Shown piece after piece: positions 31,486-39,520 of a stretch of DNA of 64,000 nucleotides. Both the position numbers and the translations under genes were made by a program. Position 1 is the first letter of the stretch. Each line of letters begins with the position of its first letter. The notes under the pieces were generated by a model. That model was not told where the DNA came from, did not search any database, and saw nothing but the letters and a program-made list of their open reading frames with translations. This DNA comes from Actinocatenispora sp036503555 (GTDB lineage Bacteria; Actinomycetota; Actinomycetes; Mycobacteriales; Micromonosporaceae). The stretch covers positions 246,148 through 310,147 of the forward strand of contig DASXWQ010000067.1 of the NCBI GenBank assembly GCA_036503555.1, in the 5' to 3' direction.

Positions 31486-32822
31486 CCGGACGAGAACGCG
31501 CAGCCCGGGCTGAACGGGTTGCCGCGCCCGCCGATGACGCCGCCGTCGGACGCCGGGCGGCCCCGGACGTTCGTGCCGGCGTACCGGCCGTCGAGGACGT
31601 AGACGCCCCAGATGACGTGCCACGGCGCGACGCGCCCGGTGTCCGCGTCGGCGATCCACTCGCCGTCCGGCGTCACCCGGTCCTGCACCAGGTGGTTGCG
31701 GATGGCCTCGGACTCCAGCAGCGCATGCCACCGCGCGTCGGTCGTCTCCGCGCCGAACACCAGCCCGACGCCGCCGCGGCCGTCCGCCGGCTTGAGTACC
31801 AGGTCGGTCCGGCGCGCGCGGCACTCCTCGACCAGGTCGGCGCGCTCCCGCGCCGACACGTGCGGGAAGTCGGAGCCGAGCAGCCGGGTCCACGGCAGCC
31901 GCCGCGTCACCAGCGCCCGCTCGTCGGCCGTCAGCGTCGCCCACACCGCCGGGGTACGCAGCAGCGCCAGCGCACTCTTCCGTTCGCACACGTCGGTGTC
32001 GAGCGCCGGGAACAGCACCACGGCACCGTCCCGGTCCGCGCGTACGAGACGGTCCATCACGGCCCGGTCGGTCGGCGAGGCGAGCAGGTGGATCGCGAAG
32101 AAGTAGCGGAAGACCACGTCGACCCGCCGGCCGCCCAGGCCGACCCGGCCGCCCGCCATGGACAGGTCCGCCAGCTCGCCGTGCACGACGTCGAGGCCGC
32201 GGCTCCGCAGGCTCGCGCAGAGGCGCGCGCACGTACCGCCGGCCGTGGTGCCCGCGCCGGACTCCTCGACCAGCGCGACCGTCGGCGTACGCCCGCCGGA
32301 CACCTCGGCACCGGCGGCGCGCAACTGCTCGGCGAACAGCGCCAGCGTGTCCACATGGTCCAGGCCGTGCTCCCGCGCGAAGTCGGCGAACTCCGGCACG
32401 GCCAGCAGCGCCGCGTTCATCCGGCAGATGTCGAACCCGCCCAGGCCGCTGCCCCGGTTCAGCTCGATGATCCTCGCGCGGCCGTCGGCGACGAACACGT
32501 CCGCGCGGACGTTCGCCGACGTACGGCCGGTGCGGCCGGCCAGGATCAGCTCGATCATGTCCGCGTCGACGCCCTGCGCGGCCAGATAGCCCGCGCTGCC
32601 GCCGAAGCAGCGCTCCCCCACGTCCTCCAGCAGGGTGCCGAGCGCCGTGACGTCCGCGGTCAACGCCGCGAACTCCGCGGCGTCGTGGAACATCGGGCGC
32701 GCCAGGCACCGCCGGGCCGGCGCGGCGTCCGACGCCTCCTCCGCGCGGCGTACGCACCGCAGCAGGGACGCGTCGCCCGCCGGGTCGCAGCGCCGCAGGT
32801 ACGCGTCGACCGGCCCGGTCAC
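31407..32822 (-). CDS. Large ATP-grasp ligase (circularly permuted-like)
   Basis: 471 residues. ATP-grasp signs are ARIIELNRGSGLGGFDICRM near 115-134 and, much later, DLVLKPADGRGGVGLVFG near 348-365 followed by LVQDRVTPDGEWIADADT. An Asn/Glu metal motif early and the Lys-Gly-rich loop late suggest the permuted type seen in glutathionylspermidine-like synthetases. A second, different ATP-grasp in the cluster implies two distinct ligations. Its start overlaps the TauD stop (ATGA). The 3' end overlaps the convergent Ate1-like gene by 79 nt. Confidence 0.75.
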   Translation of the reverse strand: MTGPVDAYLRRCDPAGDASLLRCVRRAEEASDAAPARRCLARPMFHDAAEFAALTADVTALGTLLEDVGERCFGGSAGYLAAQGVDADMIELILAGRTGRTSANVRADVFVADGRARIIELNRGSGLGGFDICRMNAALLAVPEFADFAREHGLDHVDTLALFAEQLRAAGAEVSGGRTPTVALVEESGAGTTAGGTCARLCASLRSRGLDVVHGELADLSMAGGRVGLGGRRVDVVFRYFFAIHLLASPTDRAVMDRLVRADRDGAVVLFPALDTDVCERKSALALLRTPAVWATLTADERALVTRRLPWTRLLGSDFPHVSARERADLVEECRARRTDLVLKPADGRGGVGLVFGAETTDARWHALLESEAIRNHLVQDRVTPDGEWIADADTGRVAPWHVIWGVYVLDGRYAGTNVRGRPASDGGVIGGRGNPFSPGCAFSSGQGPVVSRSVERSPSAAMSPAQNSSR

Positions 32823-33751
32823 CGGTCGAACGAGGCGATCGGCGAGTAGCAGGAGGCGTCCCCGACCCGCGGCGTACTGCGGACGCCGTCGACGCTGACC
32901 GGCAGGTCACCGGCCAGCGTCACGCGGTGCATCAGCCGCGGATGGTCGTCGTAGTCGTCGATCGCGCAGTGCTGCGTCGACCGGTTGTCCCACATCGCCA
33001 TGTCGCCCGGCCGCCAGTCCCACCGGATCGTGTTGTTCATCCGGGTGATGTGCCGCTGGAACAGGTCGAACAGCGCCTGCGAGTCGTCCGGGGCCAGCCC
33101 GATGATCCGGCGCACCATGTTGCCGAGCATCAGCGACCGCTCACCGGTCTCCGGATGCACCCGCACCACCGGGTGCTCCGTCTCGAACATGTCCTCCCGT
33201 ACTGTCGCCGGCTCCAACAGGTCGACGTCGACGCCGCCGATCCGCTCGTCGTCCCGCCGGTCGAAGCTGTTGGTGTGCACCGCCCACAGCCGGTCCGCGA
33301 GCGCCTGCAGGCCCGGATGCAGCGACTCGTACGCGGAGACCGTGTTGGCCCACGCCGTCGAGCCGCCGTACGGTGTGAGGTCGACGGCGCGCAGGATGCT
33401 GATCGCCGGCGCCCGGTCGATGCACGAGATGTCGGTGTGCCAGCGCTTCGCCTTGCCGCCGATCTCCAACACCATCGACCCGGTGCCGTGCGGCGACGGG
33501 TACCCCTTCGTCACCGTGCCCAGCTGCTCCGCGAACGCGATGTGGTCGGCGTCCTCGACGTGCTGCTGCCCGCGGAAGAAGACCACCCGGTGCCGCAGCA
33601 GCGCCCTCCGGACCTCGGCGAGCTGCCGCGGGTCGAGGTCCGCACCGATGCGGATGCCGTCGATCCGCGCGCCGATGTTCGCCGTCAGCCTGGACACCTC
33701 GACCGTCGAGTACCCGGCCTCGACCTCGGTGTCCGTCAGCCCTGTGGTCAT
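32819..33751 (-). CDS. TauD/TfdA-family Fe(II)/2-oxoglutarate dioxygenase
   Basis: 310 residues. The iron motif HxD is in KRWHTDISC (about residues 103-111), the distal His in RLMHRVTLAGD near the C-terminus, and a 2-oxoglutarate-binding Arg in the same block. N-terminal GARIDGIRIGADLDPRQLAE is typical of TauD/TfdA. Such enzymes hydroxylate or desaturate amino-acid-like substrates. GGGAGG site before ATG 33751. First gene of a leftward pair with the large ATP-grasp, 67 nt from a SARP-type repeat. Confidence 0.9.
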   Translation of the reverse strand: MTTGLTDTEVEAGYSTVEVSRLTANIGARIDGIRIGADLDPRQLAEVRRALLRHRVVFFRGQQHVEDADHIAFAEQLGTVTKGYPSPHGTGSMVLEIGGKAKRWHTDISCIDRAPAISILRAVDLTPYGGSTAWANTVSAYESLHPGLQALADRLWAVHTNSFDRRDDERIGGVDVDLLEPATVREDMFETEHPVVRVHPETGERSLMLGNMVRRIIGLAPDDSQALFDLFQRHITRMNNTIRWDWRPGDMAMWDNRSTQHCAIDDYDDHPRLMHRVTLAGDLPVSVDGVRSTPRVGDASCYSPIASFDR

Positions 33752-33817
33752 CGGTCCTCCCGGTGGTGAACGCCCGCCCGTCGGCGCCTCGTACGTCGCG
33801 CGATGGTGCGACGCCGG

Positions 33818-33835
33818 GCTATCGGCCGGATATCG
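33818..33835 (-). promoter_or_regulatory. SARP-type heptamer pair for TauD operon
   Basis: Minus strand CGATATC-N4-CGATAGC; heptamer starts 11 bp apart, reading toward the TauD start. The first heptamer is identical to that of the TDO-like promoter box. Confidence 0.7.
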
Positions 33836-33869
33836 ACACCGCGGGCGGCACGGATCGCGTACGCCGGCT

Positions 33870-33887
33870 CGATAGCCATCCGATAGC
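33870..33887 (+). promoter_or_regulatory. SARP-type heptamer pair for methyltransferase
   Basis: Forward CGATAGC-N4-CGATAGC, an exact repeat with 11-bp step, 53 nt before the methyltransferase ATG. Confidence 0.75.
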
Positions 33888-33940
33888 GGTCCGCGGCCGG
33901 ATCGGCGACGGACCCGGTCGGTCGGCGTGAGGACCCCGAG

Positions 33941-34519
33941 ATGAACGATGCGCCCAGGCAGATCCCCGCCCGCGTGCTCGCCGCACGCCGCGTCGCGGAC
34001 CGCGTCGGCTTCGCCGAGAACTGCGACGACCGGACCGGAGCTCTCCTCCGTACGTTGGCGTCCGGCAAGCCGGGCGGCACGCTGCTGGAGCTGGGTACCG
34101 GCGTCGGCGTCGGGACGGCGTGGCTGCTCGACGGCATGGACGACCGCGCCCGCCTCACCACCATCGAGGGCCGCGCCGACCGGTCGGCGCTGGCCCGCGA
34201 GGCGATCGGCGACGACCCGCGGGTGTCGTTCGTGACCACACCCGTCGGCCCGTGGCTGGGCGACTACCACGGTCCCGCCCTCGACCTGGTCTTCGTCGAC
34301 ACGTACCGCGGCAAGTACGTCGAACGCGGGCAGCTGCTGGACCGCCTCGCCCCCGGCGGGTTCTACGTCGGCGACGACCTCCTGCCCCAGCCGACCTGGG
34401 CCCCCGACCAGGCGTCGTACGTCGACGCGTTCCTCGACGAGGTCACCCGGGACCCCACCCTCTCCGTCACCGTCCTCGACTGGTCCTCCGGCCTCCTCCT
34501 CGCCACCCGCCGCACCTGA
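33941..34519 (+). CDS. Class I SAM methyltransferase (O-methyltransferase-like)
   Basis: 192 residues. SAM motif I is LLELGTGVGVGTAWLL (about 48-63); an acidic ribose contact follows in LTTIEGR, and the DLVFVDTYRGKYVERGQLLD core with GGFYVGDDLLPQ follows. This is the short YrrM/caffeoyl-CoA-type methyltransferase layout. GAGGA site before ATG. It sits at the right edge of the cluster behind a perfect SARP-type repeat and probably methylates the product or an intermediate. Confidence 0.8.
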   Translation: MNDAPRQIPARVLAARRVADRVGFAENCDDRTGALLRTLASGKPGGTLLELGTGVGVGTAWLLDGMDDRARLTTIEGRADRSALAREAIGDDPRVSFVTTPVGPWLGDYHGPALDLVFVDTYRGKYVERGQLLDRLAPGGFYVGDDLLPQPTWAPDQASYVDAFLDEVTRDPTLSVTVLDWSSGLLLATRRT

Positions 34520-34534
34520 ACGGCTGCGCCGGGC

Positions 34535-34923
34535 TCAGCCGGTTGGCACGGCCGGGTCGTCGGCGGGTGGGATGCCGAGGGCGGTGAGCAGGGCGTCGAC
34601 GCCGTCGCCGGCATGAGGTAACCCAGCGCGGCCTCGTGGTTGAGGAGGAACGTGTGGCGCACCTCGTGCGGACTGTCGCAGGACACCTCCGCGTAGTCGC
34701 TGTCCACGACGTACATGGCCAGCGCCGGCGCGGCCGTGTCCCGCACGGTGTCGTGCGCGAGTTCGGCCGAGTCGTACACGTCGTCGCCCATGTGCATCTG
34801 GCCGAGTCGCCACCCGTCGCCCAGCCGCCGGTCGGTGCACGGCACGCCGACCGCCGCGACGGCGGGCAGCCCGGACAGCGGCAGGTCGGTACGTGCGAGC
34901 AGGAACAGGCCCCAGAATCCCAT
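34535..34923 (-). pseudogene. Frameshifted small hypothetical protein
   Basis: From ATG 34923 one frame reads MGFWGLFLLARTDLPLSGLP ... HTFLLNHEAALGYLMP. The natural ending, GDGVDALLTALGIPPADDP, continues in the next frame to a stop at 34535. The break is at about 34612-34617 and needs a single-base-type indel. Family not recognised. It may be a real pseudogene or a sequence error. Confidence 0.6.
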
Positions 34924-35025
34924 GACCGGGGGATGGTGGCATCGGGGTGTGACAGTCGCGCTCGTCGCCCGGGGTGGTCTCACGCCGGGCGACGAGCGGT
35001 ACTCGGATCTGCGTGCCTGCGGCCC

Positions 35026-36504
35026 CTAACCGACGGGTACGTCGAAGGGGAGGCCGTTGGCGGGGTCGGCGCAGATGTCGCGCAGGGTGGCGTAGAGCCG
35101 TGCGACGAGCGCGGGCTCGCGGTCCCAGCGGTTGTCGGTCTCGGCAGGGTCGGTGGCCATGTCGTACAGCTGGCCGGCGGGGTGTTCGGCGTCCCAGGGC
35201 GGGGCGGCGTGCGGCTTGCCGCTGCCGGCGGCGAACAGGTTGTCGATGGACGGTTCGGAGAAGCCGCCGCCGGAGCCGGCCGAGAAGATGGCCTTCCACC
35301 GACCGGTACGCAGCGCGAAACGGCCACCGAGGCTGTGGTGCACGATCGGCCGGTCCGGGTCGCCGGGTTCGGCGCCGGTCAGGATCGGCAGGATGTCGCG
35401 GCCGTCCTCGGCGGCCACCGCGGGGCCGGTCGCGGCGGCGGCCGACGGCAGGACGTCGGTGAGACAGATCGGCGCGTCGGTGCTGGTACCCGGGGGCACG
35501 TGGCCGGCCCAGCGGGCGATGAACGGCTCGCGGTGGCCGCCGTCCCACAGGTCGCCCTTCTGGCCGCGCCAGTCGCCGTTGGGCCGGTGCCGCCTGAGGT
35601 CGCCGTCGTCGGTGAAGTGGGTGACGGCACCGTTGTCGCTGGTGACGACGAACAGGGTGTCGTCGAGTACGCCCTTCGCCTCCAGCGCGGCGCGCAGTTC
35701 GCCGACGGCCCAGTCGACGAGGCAGACGCCGTCGGCGCGGTCGCCGAGCCCGGAACGGCCGCGGACGAAGTCCGGCGGGACGTTCGGCCGGTGCGGCGCG
35801 GAGGGCGCCAGGTAGCAGAGGAACGGGCCGGTGGCGGCCTCGACGAAGGCGACGGCCTCGCGGGTGAAACGTACGTCGCACGCGCTCTCGTCGAACCCGT
35901 CGACCTGCATGCCGGGCCGCTGCTCGGTGAGGTACCGCTCCTTCTCCCGGTCCGGTACGCCGACGGTGCGGTCCTGGTCGATGAACGCGTACGGCGGCAT
36001 GTCGAGGGAGCCGGCAATGCCGAAGAAGCGGTCGAAGCCGAGCGCGGTCGGCCCGCCGGTGACCGGTGCGGTGTAGTCGATGTCGCGGCCGAAGTCGGTG
36101 TCGACGTCGTCGTGCAGCGGGGCGCCGGGCGCGAACGCGTCGCGTACGGTGCCGTCGGTGTGGCGCCAGCCGAGGCCGAGGTGCCACTTGCCGAACGCGC
36201 CGGTGGCGTACCCGCGGTCGGAGAGGACGCTCGCGAGGGTGGGGCGGGACGGCTCGATCAACGCCGGGCCGTGCCCCATCAGGACGAAGTTCTTCAGCGG
36301 CCCGCGCCAGGCGTACCGGCCGGTCATCAGGGCGTAGCGGCTGGGGGTGCAGACGGCGGACGCCGAGTGGCAGTTGGTGGCGCGTACGCCCTCGGCGGCG
36401 AGCCGGTCGATGTTCGGCGTGGGGATGGCCGAGCCGTAGCAGCCGAGGTCGCCCCAGCCCATGTCGTCGGCGAGGACGACGACGACGTTGGGTGTCCGGC
36501 TCAT
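35026..36504 (-). CDS. Type I sulfatase (formylglycine-dependent)
   Basis: 492 residues. N-terminal NVVVVLADDMGWGDLGCYG carries metal-binding Asp residues. The sulfatase signature CTPSRYALMTGRYA is present with the Cys that is converted to formylglycine (CxPSR), and GKWHLGLGW follows. A second metal site is in FVVTSDNGAVTHF. No signal peptide is present, so it may act inside the cell on imported sugar sulfates. It is last in the leftward glycan locus, reached through a micro-ORF linker. Confidence 0.95.
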   Translation of the reverse strand: MSRTPNVVVVLADDMGWGDLGCYGSAIPTPNIDRLAAEGVRATNCHSASAVCTPSRYALMTGRYAWRGPLKNFVLMGHGPALIEPSRPTLASVLSDRGYATGAFGKWHLGLGWRHTDGTVRDAFAPGAPLHDDVDTDFGRDIDYTAPVTGGPTALGFDRFFGIAGSLDMPPYAFIDQDRTVGVPDREKERYLTEQRPGMQVDGFDESACDVRFTREAVAFVEAATGPFLCYLAPSAPHRPNVPPDFVRGRSGLGDRADGVCLVDWAVGELRAALEAKGVLDDTLFVVTSDNGAVTHFTDDGDLRRHRPNGDWRGQKGDLWDGGHREPFIARWAGHVPPGTSTDAPICLTDVLPSAAAATGPAVAAEDGRDILPILTGAEPGDPDRPIVHHSLGGRFALRTGRWKAIFSAGSGGGFSEPSIDNLFAAGSGKPHAAPPWDAEHPAGQLYDMATDPAETDNRWDREPALVARLYATLRDICADPANGLPFDVPVG

Positions 36505-36583
36505 GTCGGCTCTCCGCTTCGCTCCGAGCCGCCACGAGGCACGACCGCCCTGTACCGATGATTCGCTCGCTCACGCTCGCTCA
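36502..36583 (-). repeat. Intergenic linker repeat with coupled micro-ORF (copy 2)
   Basis: On the minus strand it begins ATGAGCGAGCGTGAGCGAGC, overlapping the GH28/49-like stop, and ends with an ATGA overlap on the sulfatase start. It encodes a 27-codon ORF (MSERERANHRYRAVVPRGG...) resembling that at 25200: shared MSERxRA, A-x-V and GG. Both ends being stop/start overlaps would couple translation of the flanking genes. Confidence 0.7.
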
Positions 36584-38212
36584 TGTGTGACAGCTCCCGT
36601 CGGCGCTCTTGACGATGCGGATCGCGTTGGTGGTGGCGGGGTCGATGGTGAAGTCCTCGGCATCGCCGAGGCACCGGTCGTCGGTGAACACGTTGACGAA
36701 GTTCACGTCGCGGACCTTGTGCGTACCGTCGACGCCCTGCACCACGTTCGGATGGGTGTAGCTGGTGTACGCGTGGATGTCGCGGAAGATCAGCTGGTCC
36801 AGCTCGCCGTACCCGAGGGTCGGGTCGTACCACTTGTTGTTCTCGACGGTGAGGTAGAAGAGGCGCCAGGTGGCGTTCTCGACCCGGATGTCGTCGAACA
36901 GGTAGCGGTTGGGTGTGCCGGCGCCGGCGTGCAGCGCGCGGAACACCGCCGACTTCTCGATCTGGTAGTGCTCGGCGTGGATCACGTCGTCGTCGTACAC
37001 GTGGACGTTGGCGGGGTCGTTCTCCAGGTTCCAGCTGATCATGAACGGGGCGCCGTTCTCCAGCTGCCAGACGGTGTTGCCGCGGACGACCTCGTCGCCC
37101 CAGAACAGCTTGATCGAGTCGTCGTTCGACTTGACGAAGTTGTTCTCCACCAACGCCTTGTTGCCGGCGACCATCCCGTCGGTGCTGTACCACCACGACA
37201 TCGTCTTGACGTTCTCGATCGTCGTGTACTGCGCGAGCGCCCGGACGTTGAAGCGCGGCGCGTTGACGAGCGTGATGCCCTCGACGAGAAGGTTCTGCGA
37301 CGACTGGTCGGCGATGTCGATCATGCCGGGCTGGTTCTTGTTCGCGTCCTGGTTCCCGGTGTCCATGAACGACCCGTCGAGTACGCCGCGCCCGCGGAAG
37401 GCCACGTTGTCGACCGGGCCGTTGGCGATGAACGAGCCCTCGACCCAGGCACCGCCGGCCAGGTAGACGGTCTCGCCGGAGTGCAACACGGTGCCCGACC
37501 CGATCTGGTGTACGCCGGGCCCGAAGTAGAGCACGTCCGGGTCACCGGTGGCGGGCGGTACGTCGTTCTCCGGGGGGTTGGCGAACACCAGCATCGGGTG
37601 CTGGACGGGGTTGTGGATGTTCGGCTCGAACTCGACCGACACGTTCCGCGCCCGGGCCATCGTGAACGTGCACGTGCCGTTCGCGTACGACGTGGTGATC
37701 GCCGCGGAGTACGGCCGGACCAGGCAGCCGGTCAGCCCGCTCTGGGCGAGCGCCGTCACCCGCACCGTCACCGAGCCGGCGAAGGAGAAGCTCGTCCACG
37801 ACGTGTCCAGCTCGCGGTTCGTGTCGTGCTTGGCCGCTAGCGATTTGTACACGAACGACGGCTGGTCGTCGACGGTGACCGCGTACTGGTCGGAGGCCGG
37901 CACGCCGGACGGCCCCGGGTACAGGCTGAGCGCCGGGCCCGCGCCGGGCGTGATGTCGCCGTACGGCAGGCTCGCCCGGTGGTTCGCCACGTCGGTCAGG
38001 GTGGCGTCGGTGGAGGCGGTGATGCTGTTCGCGATCGAGTCGACGCCGGCGATGTCACCGTTGATCGGCGTGCGTACGCCGCCGTAGTCGTACTGGTTCC
38101 CGACGTACGGCGCGCCGTCGGCGTGGGCGGGGACGGGCGCCACCGCCAGCGCCGCGACGAGCGCGACGGCGACGGCGACGGCGAGTCTGCGAGGACGGAT
38201 CCGAGCGCGCAT
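36581..38212 (-). CDS. Secreted beta-helix glycoside hydrolase (GH28/GH49-like), paralog A
   Basis: 543 residues. A signal peptide (about 1-31, ending APVPAHA) is followed by an N-terminal beta-sandwich region (SFVYKSLAAKHDTNRELDTSW) like that of GH49 dextranase-type enzymes, and a right-handed beta-helix (LYFGPGVHQIGSG, ETVYLAGGAWVEGSF, GRGVLDGSF, VEGITLVNAPRFNVRAL). Acidic residues in VKSNDDSIKLFWGD are candidates for the Asp catalytic set. Likely cleaves an extracellular glycan. Two closely related paralogs sit upstream. Confidence 0.8.
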   Translation of the reverse strand: MRARIRPRRLAVAVAVALVAALAVAPVPAHADGAPYVGNQYDYGGVRTPINGDIAGVDSIANSITASTDATLTDVANHRASLPYGDITPGAGPALSLYPGPSGVPASDQYAVTVDDQPSFVYKSLAAKHDTNRELDTSWTSFSFAGSVTVRVTALAQSGLTGCLVRPYSAAITTSYANGTCTFTMARARNVSVEFEPNIHNPVQHPMLVFANPPENDVPPATGDPDVLYFGPGVHQIGSGTVLHSGETVYLAGGAWVEGSFIANGPVDNVAFRGRGVLDGSFMDTGNQDANKNQPGMIDIADQSSQNLLVEGITLVNAPRFNVRALAQYTTIENVKTMSWWYSTDGMVAGNKALVENNFVKSNDDSIKLFWGDEVVRGNTVWQLENGAPFMISWNLENDPANVHVYDDDVIHAEHYQIEKSAVFRALHAGAGTPNRYLFDDIRVENATWRLFYLTVENNKWYDPTLGYGELDQLIFRDIHAYTSYTHPNVVQGVDGTHKVRDVNFVNVFTDDRCLGDAEDFTIDPATTNAIRIVKSADGSCHT

Positions 38213-38281
38213 CGTGACTCCTCTGCTGGGGATGGCGGGTACCACGATGGTTCGGCCGGAGCGCGGCCCGCCGCGCCGCGC

Positions 38282-39520
38282 TCAGCCATGCCGGCATCCC
38301 GTGGTCCGCACCAGATCCGGGCGGCCGACCGTGTTCGCCATGACCTGGTAGCCGAGGTCGTTGGGGTGCAGGTCGCCGACCGTGTGATAGCGCGGCGCGA
38401 GCTGCAGCGGGTCGGCCGGGTCGCGCAGCGCCCGGTCGAAGTCCGCGACCGCGTCGAACCGCCCACTGGTACGGATCCACCGGTTGACCGCCTGGCGGGT
38501 CTGTTCGTGTTCCGGCGTGTCGTACACCGACCCCCGGAACGGGGTGATCGTGCCGCCGACGATCCGCAGGCAGTGCTCGTGTGCCAGCGCGACCAGCCGC
38601 GTCATCCCGGCGACGAGCTGCGGCGCGGTGGCGCCGGCACCGATGTCGTTGACACCTTCGAGGAACACGACGGCGGTCACGCCGGGCTGTTCGACCACGT
38701 CGCGCTGGAACCGGTGCAGCGCCGACTCCCCGCCGCCCGCCGTGTCCGTCAGGATCGTGTTGCCGCCGATGCCCTCGTTGAGCACGGCGTAGCCGGTCAG
38801 CCGACCGGCCAGCCGGTCCGGGTAGGTGTGCGCGGCGTCGATCGTCGAGTAGGCCCCGTCGGTAATCGAGTCGCCGAACGCGACGACCGTACCGGCCACC
38901 GGTCGGCTCAGCACGTCCACGCCGTCGAGGAAGAACCACGAGGGCGTGATGCCCTGGTACGGCGAGCCGCCCGGCTCGGTCGCCCAGTCCCCGGCGCCGG
39001 AGACGTAGCTCGTCGTCTGCGCCTTGGCGTGCCAGGTGGCGGGCCCGGTGGCGCCGGCGAGGTAGACGCTGACGACGAGGTTGTCGCCGGCTCGCGCCCG
39101 TACCGGCAGCGGGTCGCTCACCGCGTCGTCGCCGGCGGGAATCGCCAGCGCCTCGGCGCCGCCGAACGTCGCGACCCGTTGGGTCCGTAGGAGGACGGTC
39201 GGGCCGGCGTCCTGTTCGGCGACCGCGACCCGGCCGACCGGCAGGGCGGTGGCGCCGTAGCGGTTGGACAACCGGATCCGTACGGCCGGCCCGCTCACCG
39301 TGGGACGGACCACCATCCGTACGGTCTGCCTGGTGAAGCCGTCGTGGCTCGGACCGCTCACGACGGGCGGCTGCGGGGCGGTCCGCCAGGCCGCCTGCCA
39401 GACCTGCCGGCCGCTCGTCGCTGCCGGACGGTCGTGGTCGAGGGCGGCGGAGGCGGCGAGCGGAACCGCGACCACGAGCACCGCGACGGCTGTGGCTGCC
39501 TGCCACCGGAGCGGCCTCAC
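38282..39520 (-). CDS. Secreted SGNH/GDSL-type esterase
   Basis: 412 residues. N-terminal hydrophobic segment (ATAVAVLVVAVPLAASAAL) for export. The four SGNH blocks are present: FGDSITDG (Ser), GIGGN (Gly), EGVNDIG (Asn) and DLHPND (Asp/His pair). A beta-sandwich region precedes them. Likely removes ester groups (for example acetyl) from a polysaccharide or sugar. Its GTG overlaps the stop of the downstream-reading paralog B region (GTGA at 39517-39520), so it is part of the same leftward unit. Confidence 0.9.
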   Translation of the reverse strand: MRPLRWQAATAVAVLVVAVPLAASAALDHDRPAATSGRQVWQAAWRTAPQPPVVSGPSHDGFTRQTVRMVVRPTVSGPAVRIRLSNRYGATALPVGRVAVAEQDAGPTVLLRTQRVATFGGAEALAIPAGDDAVSDPLPVRARAGDNLVVSVYLAGATGPATWHAKAQTTSYVSGAGDWATEPGGSPYQGITPSWFFLDGVDVLSRPVAGTVVAFGDSITDGAYSTIDAAHTYPDRLAGRLTGYAVLNEGIGGNTILTDTAGGGESALHRFQRDVVEQPGVTAVVFLEGVNDIGAGATAPQLVAGMTRLVALAHEHCLRIVGGTITPFRGSVYDTPEHEQTRQAVNRWIRTSGRFDAVADFDRALRDPADPLQLAPRYHTVGDLHPNDLGYQVMANTVGRPDLVRTTGCRHG

